A DNA stretch of 64,000 nt from Bettongia penicillata ogilbyi (lineage: Eukaryota; Chordata; Mammalia; Diprotodontia; Potoroidae), in NCBI GenBank assembly GCA_023548195.1, contig JAJHZJ010000496.1:11563570-11627569 (forward strand), read 5' to 3'. A model generated the notes under the pieces. That model was given only the letters and a program-made list of their open reading frames with translations, did no database searches and was not told the DNA's origin. Each line of letters starts with the position of its first letter. Within the stretch, counting starts at the first letter, position 1. The position numbers were made by a program, and so were the translations under genes. Positions 53,671 through 64,000 of the stretch are shown piece by piece.

Positions 53671-54055
53671 TCAGCCCATTTTCACACTCAGGACAAAGCA
53701 AGAGGATGGATGGAGTTTTCCCTACCCTTCTCCACCCACTCCTTGAGGATGGTGGGCTTGTGGGATTCTTTTCCCTTTCAAAACCACCTTTAATACTCTT
53801 AATAATGATTTGGGGTCTGGGGAGGGAGGTGTGCGCTCAGGATGATTTGTCCAGGCTCCCAACCCCCTACTGGTAGAAGTGGTCCTGGACCATGCTTTCT
53901 TTTAGCAATGACCCAAAAGAAAACCTAATGAAAATTACCCAAAATTCACCATGAGGAAGAAAGAGGATTGAGAGGCTCTGGGGAAACTGTCCCCATCTTT
54001 CAACTGTACCCAAACAAAAACAAGAAACATCTTAAACAAATTATTAAACATCATA
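53671..54055. other. Unassigned sequence, no gene
   Basis: No repeat or gene recognised. Confidence 0.4.
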
Positions 54056-54059
54056 AAGG

Positions 54060-54168
54060 AGTGTGGTGCTATAACCAGAGCGAGCTGCAAAGACAGGAAG
54101 ACTCCAGTCCTGACCCTGACAAATAGGCTGTATGATCCTGGACAAGTCACCTAACCTTAGAATGCTCT
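54060..54168 (+). mobile_element. Truncated MIR-type SINE, sense
   Basis: 'gtggtgctataaccagagcg', 'ctgtatgatcctggacaagt' and 'cacctaaccttagaatgctc'. It stops abruptly at the palindromic element that follows. Confidence 0.65.
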
Positions 54169-54169
54169 A

Positions 54170-54353
54170 CCAATGGTAAGCAACCTGTGGCCTTCTAGGG
54201 TCTTGTGTGCAGCCTTTTGACTGAGTCCAAGTTTTACAGAACAAAGCCTTTTATTAAGGGGATTTGTTCTGGGAAATTTGGATTCAGTCAAAGGCCACAC
54301 TTGATGCCTAGAGAGCTTCATGTGGCCTCAAGGCTGCAGTCTCCCCATCTCTG
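54170..54353. mobile_element. Palindromic hAT-like non-autonomous element
   Basis: Two arms of about 90 bp form an inverted repeat around 54253/54254. The left arm contains 'ccttttgactgagtccaagt' and 'ttacagaacaaagcctttta'; the right arm has the complements of 'tttgactgaatccaaatttc' and 'ccagaacaaatccccttaa'. The outer ends ('aacctgtggcc' and 'ggctgcagtctcccc') have the G/C-rich look of hAT termini. By eye the arms match at about four of five positions. Transcribed, it would fold into a long hairpin. An 8-bp target duplication is not evident. Confidence 0.6.
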
Positions 54354-55505
54354 CCAGAGCAGGTGCCTACCCGCATTGGTAGAGGGAGTTTTCTCACCTC
54401 AACATCTCCTAAATAAATGGAATTGTGATGAATAATTAATAATAACTGAATAAACAGTTCAAGGTATATGATTTATTAGCAAAACTTCCTCAGTCAGTCC
54501 AAAAATGCAGAGTGAGACAGATTTCTATGTATTAAAAACAATTCATCAAAAAAATCCAATTAATTATAAGAAAACAATTAACCAGCCTACATGTCAGGAT
54601 ACAAAATTAGGCAATCTGACTTCTAGTTAGAGGAAAAATTAGGGACTTTCCAAGTTGTCCGGGGAATAGAGTGATATTTGGTCAAGTTGAGAGGAGGACT
54701 GGTAGGTTTGGGGGGCCAGAGAAGCTGATTAACGACATCCACCTGCATTTAGGAAGCATTAGGTGGCTTATACTATCTAGTTTCTCACAGATGATTTACA
54801 GAAAAACAGGACCGAGAATACATGTGGCAGAATAAGATAGAGTCACCATTCATGAGGTAGAATCTAACTGGTTCTTTTGTTTCCCACACCAAACCAACTC
54901 CATTTTGTAACTGGTTTCCACTCTATCTCATCAAAATCTCATGTCTGTAGCCTACCTCTGTAGGACAACCCAAGGTCGAAGGGATCAGAAATATGGTGAC
55001 CCAAAGGACAAAAGAGGATAATATGGTGGTTATATACACAGATCACCACTAGTGAGAATGTGTTCATTAGGAGTGGTGCAGAAGGTAGTGTCATGGAAAT
55101 GGAGGCAAGCTGGTCCTGGGGGCAAGGGGAAAACAAATGGACAGCCCTAGCCCTTTGCTGATAACCACAAAGGTTTAAACGTATTAGAGGAAGGGCACCA
55201 GAAGGATGGATAAATCTGAACGGATGTGATCAAGACATTGACAAGTGGAGAAAGTATGGAAGGGATACCAAGTTGGGGAGAAGGGGAGTGAGAAGACATG
55301 AATGAAATGATGGAGTCATTGAAGTCCTGAACAAAAGAGTTGGATAGATATTTAAGTTGATCGGGAATGGAAGGTCATGCGAAGTAGCCTGAGGAAGACC
55401 TCAATAGAAGCAATCAAGGAGCCAGAAAATTCAAGTGGCTAAAGAAGTGCATTGAAAGAGGGAAAGAATAAAGCTCAAAGACATTAGGTTCTTTTTTATT
55501 CCCCA
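54354..55505. other. Unassigned 1.1 kb, possible ERV remnant
   Basis: No gene. An antisense poly(A)-like TTTATT lies near 54471, and 'ccaaccaactccattttgta'-like text near 54893 hints at antisense LTR sequence, but not enough to call. Confidence 0.3.
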
Positions 55506-55509
55506 CCCA

Positions 55510-56190
55510 GTGAGATATCAGTCATACAATCATGAATTTGAAGCTCAGTATCCATGAAGTCTAAGTCCTTCATTTTATAGATAATTTGCTAAGAGTCTCA
55601 ACAGCTAGTAAGCGTCTAAGGCAGTATTTGAATCCAGGTCTTCCTGGTTTCAAATCCAATATACTCTTTACTCTGATACAGAGTTCATCTAGTCTAACAC
55701 ATAACCAAATGAATCTCCTATCTCATGCATACTTGAAAATTGAATATCTGGTCTTTGCCTGAGAACTTTGAGTGAATGAATGAATGTGAGAAATTTTAGT
55801 AAATATAATATTAAGGTCTTACTATTCCTGGCCACAAGGAGCTTATATCTTCATAGCAGCAAGTCAGCACATAGAGAAGTTTGGTGGCTAGAGAAGAGTA
55901 TTTTAGACAAAGAAGTTATAGAGAATAGTGACTGAAGTCATTAGTAAAGGGAGAGGGCATGAAATGGTCAAGAAGTGCCATAATGTGTATGGGACTGATC
56001 AGGATAATAAAGTAGAATGCTTGCCAATCAGAATGCCAATGAGAAGAATCTACTACCTCCATCAAGTTCCTGAGAGGTATCATCTATCAATCAATTAACA
56101 GGTAGTTTTTGAGTGATTACCATGTGCCCTATATTGTGCTAGACACTGGGCATATAAGTACAAAGAAGGAAGCAATTCCTACTAACCTAA
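55510..56190 (-). mobile_element. MIR antisense and L2 antisense pieces
   Basis: 55510-55685: 'gtccttcattttatagataa', 'caacagctagtaagcgtcta' and 'tgaatccaggtcttcctggt'. 55770-56040: degenerate L2 with 'ggccacaaggagcttatatc'. 56080-56190: L2 end with 'gattaccatgtgccctatat' and 'tgtgctagacactgggcata'. Confidence 0.65.
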
Positions 56191-56530
56191 TTATTAAGAA
56201 CTTTTTCTGGATATCAAACCTAAATTTGCTTCTTTGCAACTTGCAACTATGGTTTCTAATTGAATTTTGACTGCAAAATCAATGCTTTTTTCCGCTATCC
56301 TATGTTGACTCCTGCCCTCCAGGCTTCCAAAAGATGTCTGACCCCTTTTCTATATGGTAGTCCTACAAATACTTGAAGAAAGCTATAACATCCCTCCCAG
56401 AAAACATCTTCCACTCTCTAGGCTTCTCCCAGCTTCCATCACTACCTCCACATTGTATAATCTGCAGTCCCCTTAGTGTTCTGATCACCCTCTTCTGAAA
56501 GGATCATTTAAGGACTAGAGTTGGCAACCT
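56191..56530 (-). mobile_element. CR1/L3-like fragment, antisense
   Basis: 'gatatcaaacctaaatttgc', 'cctacaaatacttgaagaaa', 'ctctaggcttctcccagctt' and 'gatcaccctcttctgaaagg' follow the same antisense order as the piece at 8.7-9.2 kb. Confidence 0.55.
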
Positions 56531-57290
56531 ATTTCTCTGATAATGGATTAAATTGGACCCAGGTTGCTTGGCCTCAACTCCCCAATGCTGCAGATATGTT
56601 CTTTGGTTTTTTATTTTTGTGTTTACAGATGAAGATTCTATGACACAGCTCCAATCTCTGTCACTGCACCCAATTACTGGGCACTGCCTTCTGTTTATTT
56701 ATTTGGCCTTATACAAATTGGCTCTCGCTCTGTTTTAACCCCTAAACTATGTTTCTGAGGCTCCACCAAGCCCTTTGAGTGTTCTCAGGAGTTAGCTAAG
56801 GACAGAGTGATTGGATCTGAGTGTTCTATAGTCAGGAGACAAGTTTTAAATAGCAGTTTCATGAAAAAAGTCATCTGTTAGTCCCAAACTTAATAGTGAA
56901 GAGAGAAGATACTTAAGGCAAACGGAGATTTGGGGGCAAATGGAAAGGAATCTGTCATTTGGTCCCATACTGTCCCAGAAGAGTATTGATGTAGAAGAGA
57001 TAGCAAGCCTTGGAGACATTTCATCCCTCTGACCAGAGAAAGAATTTAGCTATACCAGAGTCATGGATATATTCCAGCCTTTCTCTCTTCTGATATGTCA
57101 TTTCTAGGGCAGCCTGAACCAGGGAAAACCCTTGCCTCATTTCCCAAAGGAAACCTAATAGGCGTTGTTTCATAATGGTTTAAGATCTTCTTATCCTTGA
57201 CCTAGATCATGATCTTATGACCCAAAGGTAAAAGGATGAACTCAATAAAGAGTGACAGTGTCGAAGGCAGACAAGAGAAGATAAAAAAAT
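56531..57290. other. Unassigned sequence, no gene
   Basis: No gene or repeat recognised. Confidence 0.4.
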
Positions 57291-57291
57291 C

Positions 57292-57715
57292 TAATCTAGA
57301 CAACAGTGCTTTTGAGGCGAGCAAGGAACTGGAAACAAGGAGGCTGCCTGTTGATTGGGGGATGACTAAACAAATTGTGGTACAAGGATGTATTGAATAT
57401 TATTGTGCCACAGGAAACAATGAATGGGAGCTATTCGGAGAAACATAGGAAGACTTGAATGAGCAGAACCACCTGGGTCAAGTAAGCAGAATAATGAGAA
57501 TCCACATAATAACTCTTGTTACTTAAAAGGTAAGAATAAGAAAAAGAGGCTTCTATCTATGCAGTCATAATGACCAACATCTTGGCTCAGGAGAAGAGCA
57601 TGCCCTGCAATTAAAGAAGTATGTCGGGGGGAGGGGGGAGGGAGAGGCAAAAGGCAGGAAGATATGGAGTGTTGTGTAAAAATGCCCTATCTGGTATCTG
57701 TGATGCTAGATTTTG
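57292..57715 (+). mobile_element. L1 ORF2 C-terminus and 3' region fragment
   Basis: The frame 57298-57448 reads ASKELETRRLPVDWGMTK and IEYYCATGNNEW. It parallels the ORF2 C-terminus of the 30.4-kb L1 (KNWKSRKCPSTGEWLNMLWY... IEYYCVIRNDEQ). The 3' region follows ('ataatgaccaacatcttggc') with a G-rich run at 57627-57646. Stops break the frame after 57446. Confidence 0.65.
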
Positions 57716-57803
57716 CTTAATTGGTTTGCTTGGACAAAAGCATTCAGGGGAGGGAGGAAAAGACCATATCTAGAAATGACTGGGATAGAAAAGCAAAAAA
57801 CAG

Positions 57804-57812
57804 CTCTCTCTG

Positions 57813-57844
<32 letters not shown>

Positions 57845-57912
57845 CCCACATATATATATATATATTATATATGCATATATATAATATATATATCTATATA
57901 CATATGTATGTA
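57804..57912. repeat. (TCTGTC)n/(TC)n and (TA)n microsatellite
   Basis: (TCTGTC) and TC repeats (57804-57844) are followed by a TA-rich tract (57849-57912). Confidence 0.9.
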
Positions 57913-57929
57913 TAAAACCAAATGAAAAC

Positions 57930-58225
57930 ATCTGCATCAATTCAACAAATATTAAGCACTTACTCAATGCAAAACTTTGAGTATACAAAGACAAATATGA
58001 AAAACAGTCCCTAAGGGAGCTTATATTCTAGCCAAATAATATAAACAAATGATCAGCTAAGGAAATTTAACTTAGTCTGAGAGAGAAAAGAATAGCTATC
58101 AACTGAAATCAAAAAAGAATTTCCATAGTCAATCAATCAGCATGTTGATGAATTAAGCATGATTATGTGCAGGCACATATGTGCTAAGTGCTTAGGATAC
58201 AATGAAAGACAAAAACTGTCCACTG
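57930..58225 (-). mobile_element. Two L2 ends, antisense
   Basis: 57930-58060: 'attcaacaaatattaagcac', 'agtccctaagggagcttata'. 58120-58225: 'caatcaatcagcatgttgat', 'ctaagtgcttaggatacaat'. Confidence 0.7.
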
Positions 58226-58267
58226 TCCACCTTCTACCTTCTCCAACCAGGAGCAGGGAGGGACCCC

Positions 58268-58480
58268 AGGGGTTGGGCTTGTTCGGTCATATCTGACTCT
58301 TTGTGACTCCACTAGGGTTTTCTTGACAAAAATACTGGAGTGATTTGTCATGTCCTTCTCCAGCTCATCCTACAGATGAGCAATCAAGATTAAGTGACTT
58401 GCCCAGGGACTTGCCCAGGGTCAGGAAGATGAGTCTTCCTGACTCCAGGCCCAACACTCTGGCCACTATGCCATCCGGAT
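58268..58480 (-). mobile_element. Mar-1 SINE, antisense, rearranged
   Basis: 'catatctgactctttgtgac', 'ttcttgacaaaaatactgga' and 'gtccttctccagctcatcct'. 'gacttgcccagg' is duplicated in tandem (about 58397 and 58410) and the adjoining CORE segment is deleted. Confidence 0.88.
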
Positions 58481-59225
58481 TTTCTAGATGCAAATGTCAG
58501 AGTTAGTATAATCTTGCTGGATTTTGAGATTCTGATGAAGGTCAGTACTGCAGTTAAATGAGAAACAATTCTAGAAGAAAAGGGAAGAACCCATTTCCTT
58601 AACTTACCTTTCCAGTTACTGACATGGTCAGTTTTTAAAAGTACAACACCTTTCCCTACTTTGAGGTCTCATTTTCTTTCTCCTTCCTCTTTGTATTAAG
58701 GAAATAAGGAAGTAGAAAACACCAAGGACTGGCAGTAGTCATGAGGGAAGTGTGAAGATTTGGAAAAATTAGCCTTTCCTTCTCTTCATACTAATCTAAC
58801 TTCCCGCAGATGAAGAAATTAGTAGAATGCAAACTATTTGAGGATAGAAACTATTTCATTTATCATTTGTCTACCCAGCCACATAGTAGGTATTGAATAA
58901 ATGTTTGTTGAATTAATGTAAATGGAACCAGATAGGATGTGGAAAACATTTTAAAATACCCAGTTACAAAGACAGGAAGAATTTTTTATCTAAAATCTTT
59001 ATACTCCATAATTATCTAATATTACAAGATATTTGATTACTGCTTAAAGAAATGTGACTAATATATCACTGACAGCTTTTCCTGATATTCACCCTTCTCT
59101 CATACAACTGAATGATTTGGACTTCATCTTTTTTGGCTAAGGTCAGAAGACAGAAATGACAATACAGAAATCACCCCATTAATCTGGACATATATGAAAA
59201 GAAAGAAATTTTCCTATATTGTAGA
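58481..59225. other. Mostly unassigned, with a short L2 end
   Basis: 58810-58920 is a sense L2 terminus ('cacatagtaggtattgaata', 'aatgtttgttgaattaatg'). The rest contains no gene or repeat that I recognise. Confidence 0.5.
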
Positions 59226-59227
59226 GT

Positions 59228-59402
59228 TTGGGAAGAGCAGGAGATTGGGAGCTTAAAGAATCTGGGCTCCAATCCCCATTTTGCCAATCCATTTGTGATC
59301 CTCAGGTAGGTCCATTTCACTGTCTGCCTCAGTTTCCTTATTTCTAAATTGAGAGGTTTAGACTAGATGATTTCTTAGGATCCTTCCAGTTTCAAGGTAC
59401 TT
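59228..59402 (+). mobile_element. MIR-type SINE, sense
   Basis: 'cagtttccttatttctaaat', 'gactagatgatttcttagga' and 'tccttccagtttcaaggtac', with a weak head. Confidence 0.75.
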
Positions 59403-59559
59403 TCCCAAATTTTGTTCATCATTAAAATTCATCGCTGTTCATCATTAGAGCTCCTAAGCCCCAGAGTCCCATTTATATTGATGAATTTGTCCAAGGTTTC
59501 AGTATTCTCGATTTTTAAAAAAATGAGAGGTACTTTATAACATAGTTCTATTGATTGAC

Positions 59560-59830
59560 AGGTCTTTGAAGTCATCTAGTCCAACCCCTCATTTTACAGG
59601 CAAGGAAAGTGAGTCTCAGAAAGGTTAAGTTATTACAATGTGGCGTAATGAGTAGAGAAAGCTAGTCTGGAAGTCCAGAAGACTTGAATTCAAGCATGTC
59701 CTTTGACATATACTCTAAGTGCCCCAGATAGCTATTTAAGACCATGGGTTGCAGACAAGTTGACCATCTACATTAAGGGTGTGGGAACTTCCATACTGGA
59801 AGTTCCCTACCTCATGAAATCATGGTCCAG
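59560..59830. mobile_element. MIR antisense piece, then Ther-2-like SINE sense
   Basis: 59560-59638: 'gtcatctagtccaacccctc', 'cattttacaggcaaggaaag'. 59640-59830: 'acaatgtggcgtaatgagta', 'gacttgaattcaagcatgtc' and tail 'catactggaagttccctacc'. 59831-60019 is unassigned. Confidence 0.7.
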
Positions 59831-60019
59831 AATGAATGAAAGGGGGATAGCATTTCTTCTGATTTTGAGAATGCCATAGTGATAACAGTGCATTTCATGG
59901 GCAAGTACTTAAGAGGGCAAAGGGAGTGTGTTGGGATACTTCTTTTCAAGCACTGAATTTTAAGTCAAGTAGTCAGTCACAGAATCCCAGAAGCAACTGT
60001 GGCGAGGACCTCAGTCCTG

Positions 60020-60442
60020 ATAATTAGAAACATTTCACTTTTGTTGAGCTGAAATCTTACTGCCTACAATTTCTTCCTCTTTTTACTATGTGTGCCTCAT
60101 GGTGCCAAGCAGGACAAATATCATCTCCTTTCTACATGACAGACCTTCAAATACTTGAAGACAACTACCTTCTAATAGTAATGGCTAGCATTTATTCAGT
60201 GTTCTAAGGTTTGCAAATCACTTTATATATTGATTATATGTATTTATAGATAATTTACATTTATATGCATAAATATAAATTATATCTGTATTTATATATT
60301 GATTTCCCATACTAACCCCACAAGGTAGGTATTAATATTATCCACATTTTAGAGATGAAGAAACTGAGACTGAGCAGTTAGATGACTTGCCCAGAGTCAC
60401 GTAACTAGTAAGTATTTGTGACTGAGGTCTTCCAGACTCTAA
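60020..60442 (-). mobile_element. CR1/L3-like piece and MIR antisense with A/T insertion
   Basis: 60020-60180: 'ttgagctgaaatcttactgc', 'catgacagaccttcaaatac'. 60181-60442: 'aatggctagcatttattcag', an A/T-rich expansion at 60225-60305, then 'cccacaaggtaggtattaat', 'tgacttgcccagagtcacgt'. 60443-60644 is unassigned. Confidence 0.65.
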
Positions 60443-60644
60443 GTTTGTAAATGGGCTGTCCAAGAAACAGTAGCTTCCCTAACTGCAATGCGCTGATTTT
60501 AGTACCTTAGAAGATTCATGGTTAGTACTAGCCATTCCGTCCACCAATGCAACAGTCACCTTTTTGTATCTTTTCCTTTTTTGCTCTTGGCCATGTCTTA
60601 AAATTAATTCTGCAGAGTCTACTCAATATAATGACAGTCATCCT

Positions 60645-61078
60645 TTGAATAAGTCAATCAATATTTATAAAGCATCTATTATGAGCCAGATACTGTGCTA
60701 ATCAAAAGAAAAAGTCAGTCCCTGGCCTCAAGGAGCCTTGAGTTTTCTGAAAGGGTGCCAGTGCAATATTTCCAGCCTTGCATTTTGCTACGTGGCTATC
60801 CCAGATTCTTCTTAGGGACCCATTTATCTACAATCTACTCAAACTCACTTTACAAGAAACCTTTCCCAACTCCTTTTAATTCTAGTGTGCCTTACCTCTG
60901 TTAATTATTTCCTATTCATCCTGTATATATATTGTTTTGTCTATATTTGTTTACATGTTGTCTCTTCCATTAGACTATAAGCAAGGACTGTCTTCTTTTT
61001 GTATCCCCGGTGCTGAACATAATGCCAGTCACCTGGTAGGCCCTTAACAAAGATTCATGAATTGATTGACTGATGTGC
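60645..61078. mobile_element. L2 antisense end and L2 sense 3' end
   Basis: 60645-60745: 'catctattatgagccagata', 'ccctggcctcaaggagcctt'. 60770-61078: 'gaaacctttcccaactcctt', 'acatgttgtctcttccatta', 'gtatccccggtgctgaacat' and TTGATTGACTG end. The two are in opposite orientation. Confidence 0.75.
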
Positions 61079-61540
61079 CCAAAGTAATTCCAAACAGAAT
61101 TTTGTAGAATGCTGGGGAGGCTTCATGGAATTTTAACAAAGGAGGGCTAAAGAGAATTGGTTCTCTGGAAGAAGGCACGTTTGTGGAAGCACCTGTCAGC
61201 AGATTTGCAGCTCTATCCATGCTGGCATGGATACCTGATGCCAGTTCCATTGGCAGAAGTACCTCTGCAGTGGAGAAGGACAACTCAAAGAGCTCCATGG
61301 AAGTGTCTCTTCCACTAGAAGCAGCTGCCTCCCATTGCTCTGATTGTGTACTCGTTAGAGAATGTTCTGACTTTGACAATCTGGTGTCCTTGGTGGTCTC
61401 CTACGAGAGAGAGAGCACCCACCCAAGGAGACTCTGTGGCTCTCCTGACAGGAATCTGTCTCTCATTCTAAGCCAATGGGCAGAAGGTGCAGCTACAATG
61501 GCACTTAAAAATGAAGAATGACTTCTGTGAGTAGAAAGAG
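61079..61540. other. Repeat-poor segment, open on both strands
   Basis: A 112-codon frame (61183-61521, plus) and a 111-codon frame (61379-61044, minus) overlap. Neither resembles a protein I know. No splice signals or repeat identity are evident. I see no basis for calling a gene. Confidence 0.3.
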
Positions 61541-61544
61541 GGCC

Positions 61545-61905
61545 AGCCTTTGACTAAAAAAGACATAAGTTCACCCAAATTCCATCTCAGAAGTTTTCAA
61601 CCTGTGTGACACTGGGCAAGTCCAGTCTGGTTGCCATCTATCTAACTTCACTGAGACTCAGTTTTCTCATCTGTAAGATGGGGAAATTGGATTAGCTGGC
61701 CTCTGAGGCTAAATACAGGGTTAAATCTTTGATCCTATAATCCTATTCAGACCAGTAATTCAATTTAAATCCATAAAAGATTTATTAAGCTTTGGTGATG
61801 TACCAGAACTGTGCTAGGCATTAGACATACCCAGAAAAGAAATGAAACAATCCCTCTTTGAAAGCACTTTCATTCCTGTGGGAGACATGGCACATACAAA
61901 GATAA
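61545..61905. mobile_element. MIR sense and L2 antisense
   Basis: 61545-61748: 'agggccagcctttgactaaa', 'gagactcagttttctcatct', 'gaaattggattagctggcct'. 61755-61905: 'tgatgtaccagaactgtgct', 'aggcattagacatacccaga'. Confidence 0.7.
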
Positions 61906-62189
61906 CTAAGACTTTTATGAAGGAGATCGTTTCCTATTCTATTGTTAATGAGAATGCGGGCAGGGAACCTAGCACTACACAGCTGCCGTGGCGACGTAGG
62001 GAAGGGTCACTCCACAGAAGTGAATTCTTAAGCAAAACGAACCTTTCCAAAAACTATACACCGATCTGCTGGTCTGGAACTTATGTCTGTTTAAAGTAAT
62101 CCCCTTAGTGTGAAGGGAATGTCTCTTTGACAGCTCAGGACCTAAGGGTCAGGTGCTGAAAGGGGAGATGCTATTCCTTAATAACCATT
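61906..62189. other. Unassigned sequence with several CpGs
   Basis: Contains 'gccgtggcgacgtagg' (61984-61999), locally CpG-rich compared with the rest of the window. No gene is seen. Confidence 0.35.
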
Positions 62190-62330
62190 CCTTAATTAAC
62201 GGACATCCCCTAAATTTCCAGGTCTTGGTCACTACAAAAAAGAGCCACTATAAATATTTTTATACAAATAGATCCTTTCCCCTTTTTAAAACTCTCTTTA
62301 CAGACCTAGAAGTGGTATTGAAGAACAGGT
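62190..62330 (-). mobile_element. L1 ORF2 fragment, antisense
   Basis: 'aattaacggacatcccctaa', 'ttccaggtcttggtcactac', 'agagccactataaatatttt' and 'gacctagaagtggtatt' are the reverse complement of the L1 ORF2 C-terminal region that also occurs at 32.2-32.3 kb in sense orientation. Confidence 0.55.
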
Positions 62331-63500
62331 CGATTTCATAAGATGTTCCATCTTACATCAAAATTTTTTTTTCAATCAGAAATAAAATTTTAGCAACAAA
62401 CAAGTAAATCTCCTTGTATGAAAAAGAAATGATCCTTTAAAACCCCACTTCACTATGCACCTAATGATCTTGAAAGTATTCTTTGTGAGAATTCTTTGTT
62501 TTTAATTCTTGGTATGGTCAGAATTTAATATTCTCATGACTGCTTAAGAGTTCTTTTGAGTTCTTAATGACCATAATGGCTTTTTAAATGAAGCTTGTAG
62601 AACCATCCTGTTCAAAGTTCCATAAATTCGAAAATGACATGAGGGGGGAGGTTTCTCTAGCAATATCTCTTCTACCGTATGTCTCCTCTTTTTGTATGAA
62701 CCTACAGTTCATTTCCTTTTCCATTCCATCTTTCCCTCCCATTCTTCCCTCCTTCCTTTGTTCTCTCCCTCCTTTCTTTCTTCCAGACCTTGCTTGAGTA
62801 CCATCCCCTGTCTAATTTCATTCTAGAAAAGCTAACTTTCTAATTTATTGCTGGAGAAACCCTGAAAGAAGGTTGTCTTTTCTTTCCCTATATTTCTAAC
62901 AACTCCTATAAAAACAATTTTTGGAGGAGTGCAAATAAACTTGACACATAACCTCTCCTCAGGAGAGAGACAGATTTAAAAATACTCAACAAAGCCATGA
63001 TACTTTTGTGTCTCCTTCCACCAGAAGATTGGGAACAGGCCAGGAAGCAGAGCCTGGGTGAGGGGAGAAGAGAGAGCCAGGAAAAAATAAATAAGTAAAA
63101 GAAGGAAAAGCAAATCAGAGTTTTACCAGCACTGATGGAGAGCACAGCAAAGGCTGATGGGAGAAAAGTGATAATGTTGGACAGAAAATAATGAGAATCA
63201 GTTTAAAAATAGAAAGGTCGTGGCAGGATTGGAGTCTTGTTACCAATGATAGAGTGAGCACCAGAGAGCTGGGAACTTAGCTCGGGTTTGCCGGTGGGCA
63301 CAGAGCCAGCCAGGTCATCGCCTTGAGGCTGAGTTGCAGGCAGCCCACTTTCTCAAGTACAAAGACATATGGCTTGACTGAAAGGTGAACCTGAATGAGC
63401 CCCTGAGAGTAGGAAGCTAGTGGCAAAATAGCACTGAAGAGTTGGGCAGCAGGGGTGTTGGAAGACTTGCTGAATTTGTAGTCATGGGAGCTGGGTTGGA
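62331..63500. other. Unassigned; polypyrimidine tract at 62720-62792
   Basis: No gene. 62720-62792 is CT-rich ('tccctccttcctttgttctc'). 63120-63380 is repeat-free and fairly GC-rich. Confidence 0.4.
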
Positions 63501-63507
63501 ATGCTGG

Positions 63508-63722
63508 AAAGAGGGAGGGAAGGAAGAGAAGGAGGAGAGAAAGAAGGAAGGAAGGAAAAAGGGAAAGAGGGAAGGAAGAACGATGGAAGGAAAGAAGGCA
63601 AGAAGGAAGGAAGGGAAGAAGGAAAGGAAGAAAAGGAGGGAGGGAAAGAAAGGAGGGAGGAAGAGAAAAGAGGGAAGGAAGGAAAGGAGGGAGGGAGGAA
63701 AAAAGGAAGAGAGGGAAGGAGG
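63508..63722. repeat. Polypurine GGAA/GAAGG tract
   Basis: About 215 bp of imperfect GGAAGG, GAAA and GAGGGA with almost no pyrimidines on the plus strand. The overlapping long open frames on both strands (K/E/R/G-rich and S/F/L/P-rich) are artefacts of the tract. Confidence 0.95.
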
Positions 63723-63811
63723 GATATCTGACTCTGGATTGATAAACTCCAGATACAAAACTCAGCTTACCAGAAGGAAACTAGTATCATTCTCCTTTCA
63801 CCCAAGAAGTA

Positions 63812-64000
63812 GCAAGGTGCTATAGAAAAGACTCTGAACATGGAGCCAAGAGACCTGAGTTCAAGTCTCTCCTCAGACACTTAATAACTGTGAGACTATA
63901 AACAAGACATTTCTCCTCTCAGACTCTCAGTGTCTTCTTCTGTAAAATGGCCCCACCTCCTTCTTATGAGGTTTGTGGGTAGGATGCTTCACAAACTTTG
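63812..64000 (+). mobile_element. MIR/Ther SINE, sense, cut by window end
   Basis: 'gctatagaaaagactctgaa', 'gacctgagttcaagtctctc', 'cagtgtcttcttctgtaaaa' and 'gtaggatgcttcacaaactt'. The 3' end lies beyond the window. Confidence 0.8.

Noticed and set aside
63417..63825. Long K/E/G/R-rich and S/F/L/P-rich frames near the right end
   Set aside because: Artefacts of the polypurine tract; low complexity and open on both strands.

Overview
This window looks like non-coding nuclear DNA from a marsupial. The evidence is the repeat content. There are many copies of a tRNA-derived SINE ending in the BovB/RTE-like tail GGTCACGAAGAGTCGGAC(A)TGACTGAA (Mar-1 type, both strands). A second tRNA-SINE family ends in another RTE-like tail. 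MIR/Ther SINEs and L2 LINEs are very dense and unusually well preserved, and there are L1 copies and half-L1 (HAL1-like) elements. I cannot name the species from sequence alone.

I find no host protein-coding gene or exon that I would defend, and no true tRNA, rRNA or other known RNA gene. Every open frame with recognisable similarity belongs to a retrotransposon: L1 ORF1 and ORF2, L2 ORF2, or an RTE-type reverse transcriptase. All are broken. The region is best described as intergenic or deep-intronic sequence.

Layout. 1-13 kb: MIR/L2 mosaic with an antisense LTR candidate (2.1-2.7 kb), an antisense L2 coding remnant (6.7-7.4 kb) and antisense CR1/L3-like remnants (7.4-9.2 kb). 13-14.6 kb: an L1 3' end broken up by nested SINEs. 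15.7-21.5 kb: two L2 3' ends, several Mar-1 insertions, an 18/22-bp minisatellite and a degenerate RTE coding relic. 21.5-28 kb: mostly unassigned, with two related LTR pieces and a small degenerate tandem repeat. 28.4-30.4 kb: the longest repeat-poor stretch, with a conserved-enhancer-like segment at about 29.0-29.2 kb. 30.4-32.9 kb: a 5'-truncated L1. 33.5-37.5 kb: two HAL1-like elements head to tail. 37.5-45.2 kb: L2-rich, with two long antisense L2 bodies, an ERV1-like LTR and SINE insertions. 45-64 kb: SINE/L2 mosaic, a long GATA/GGAT array, a palindromic hAT-like element (54.2 kb) and polypurine tracts.

No genes work together here. What can be read is a chronology: L2/MIR/CR1-type elements are oldest, L1/HAL1 and LTRs intermediate, and Mar-1 and the RTE-tailed SINE youngest, since several still have clear target-site duplications. 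I found no convincing undescribed functional system. The best leads are the HAL1 tandem pair, the palindromic element and the enhancer-like unique segment. Family names are from memory of consensus features; boundaries are by eye, typically within 10-30 bp.
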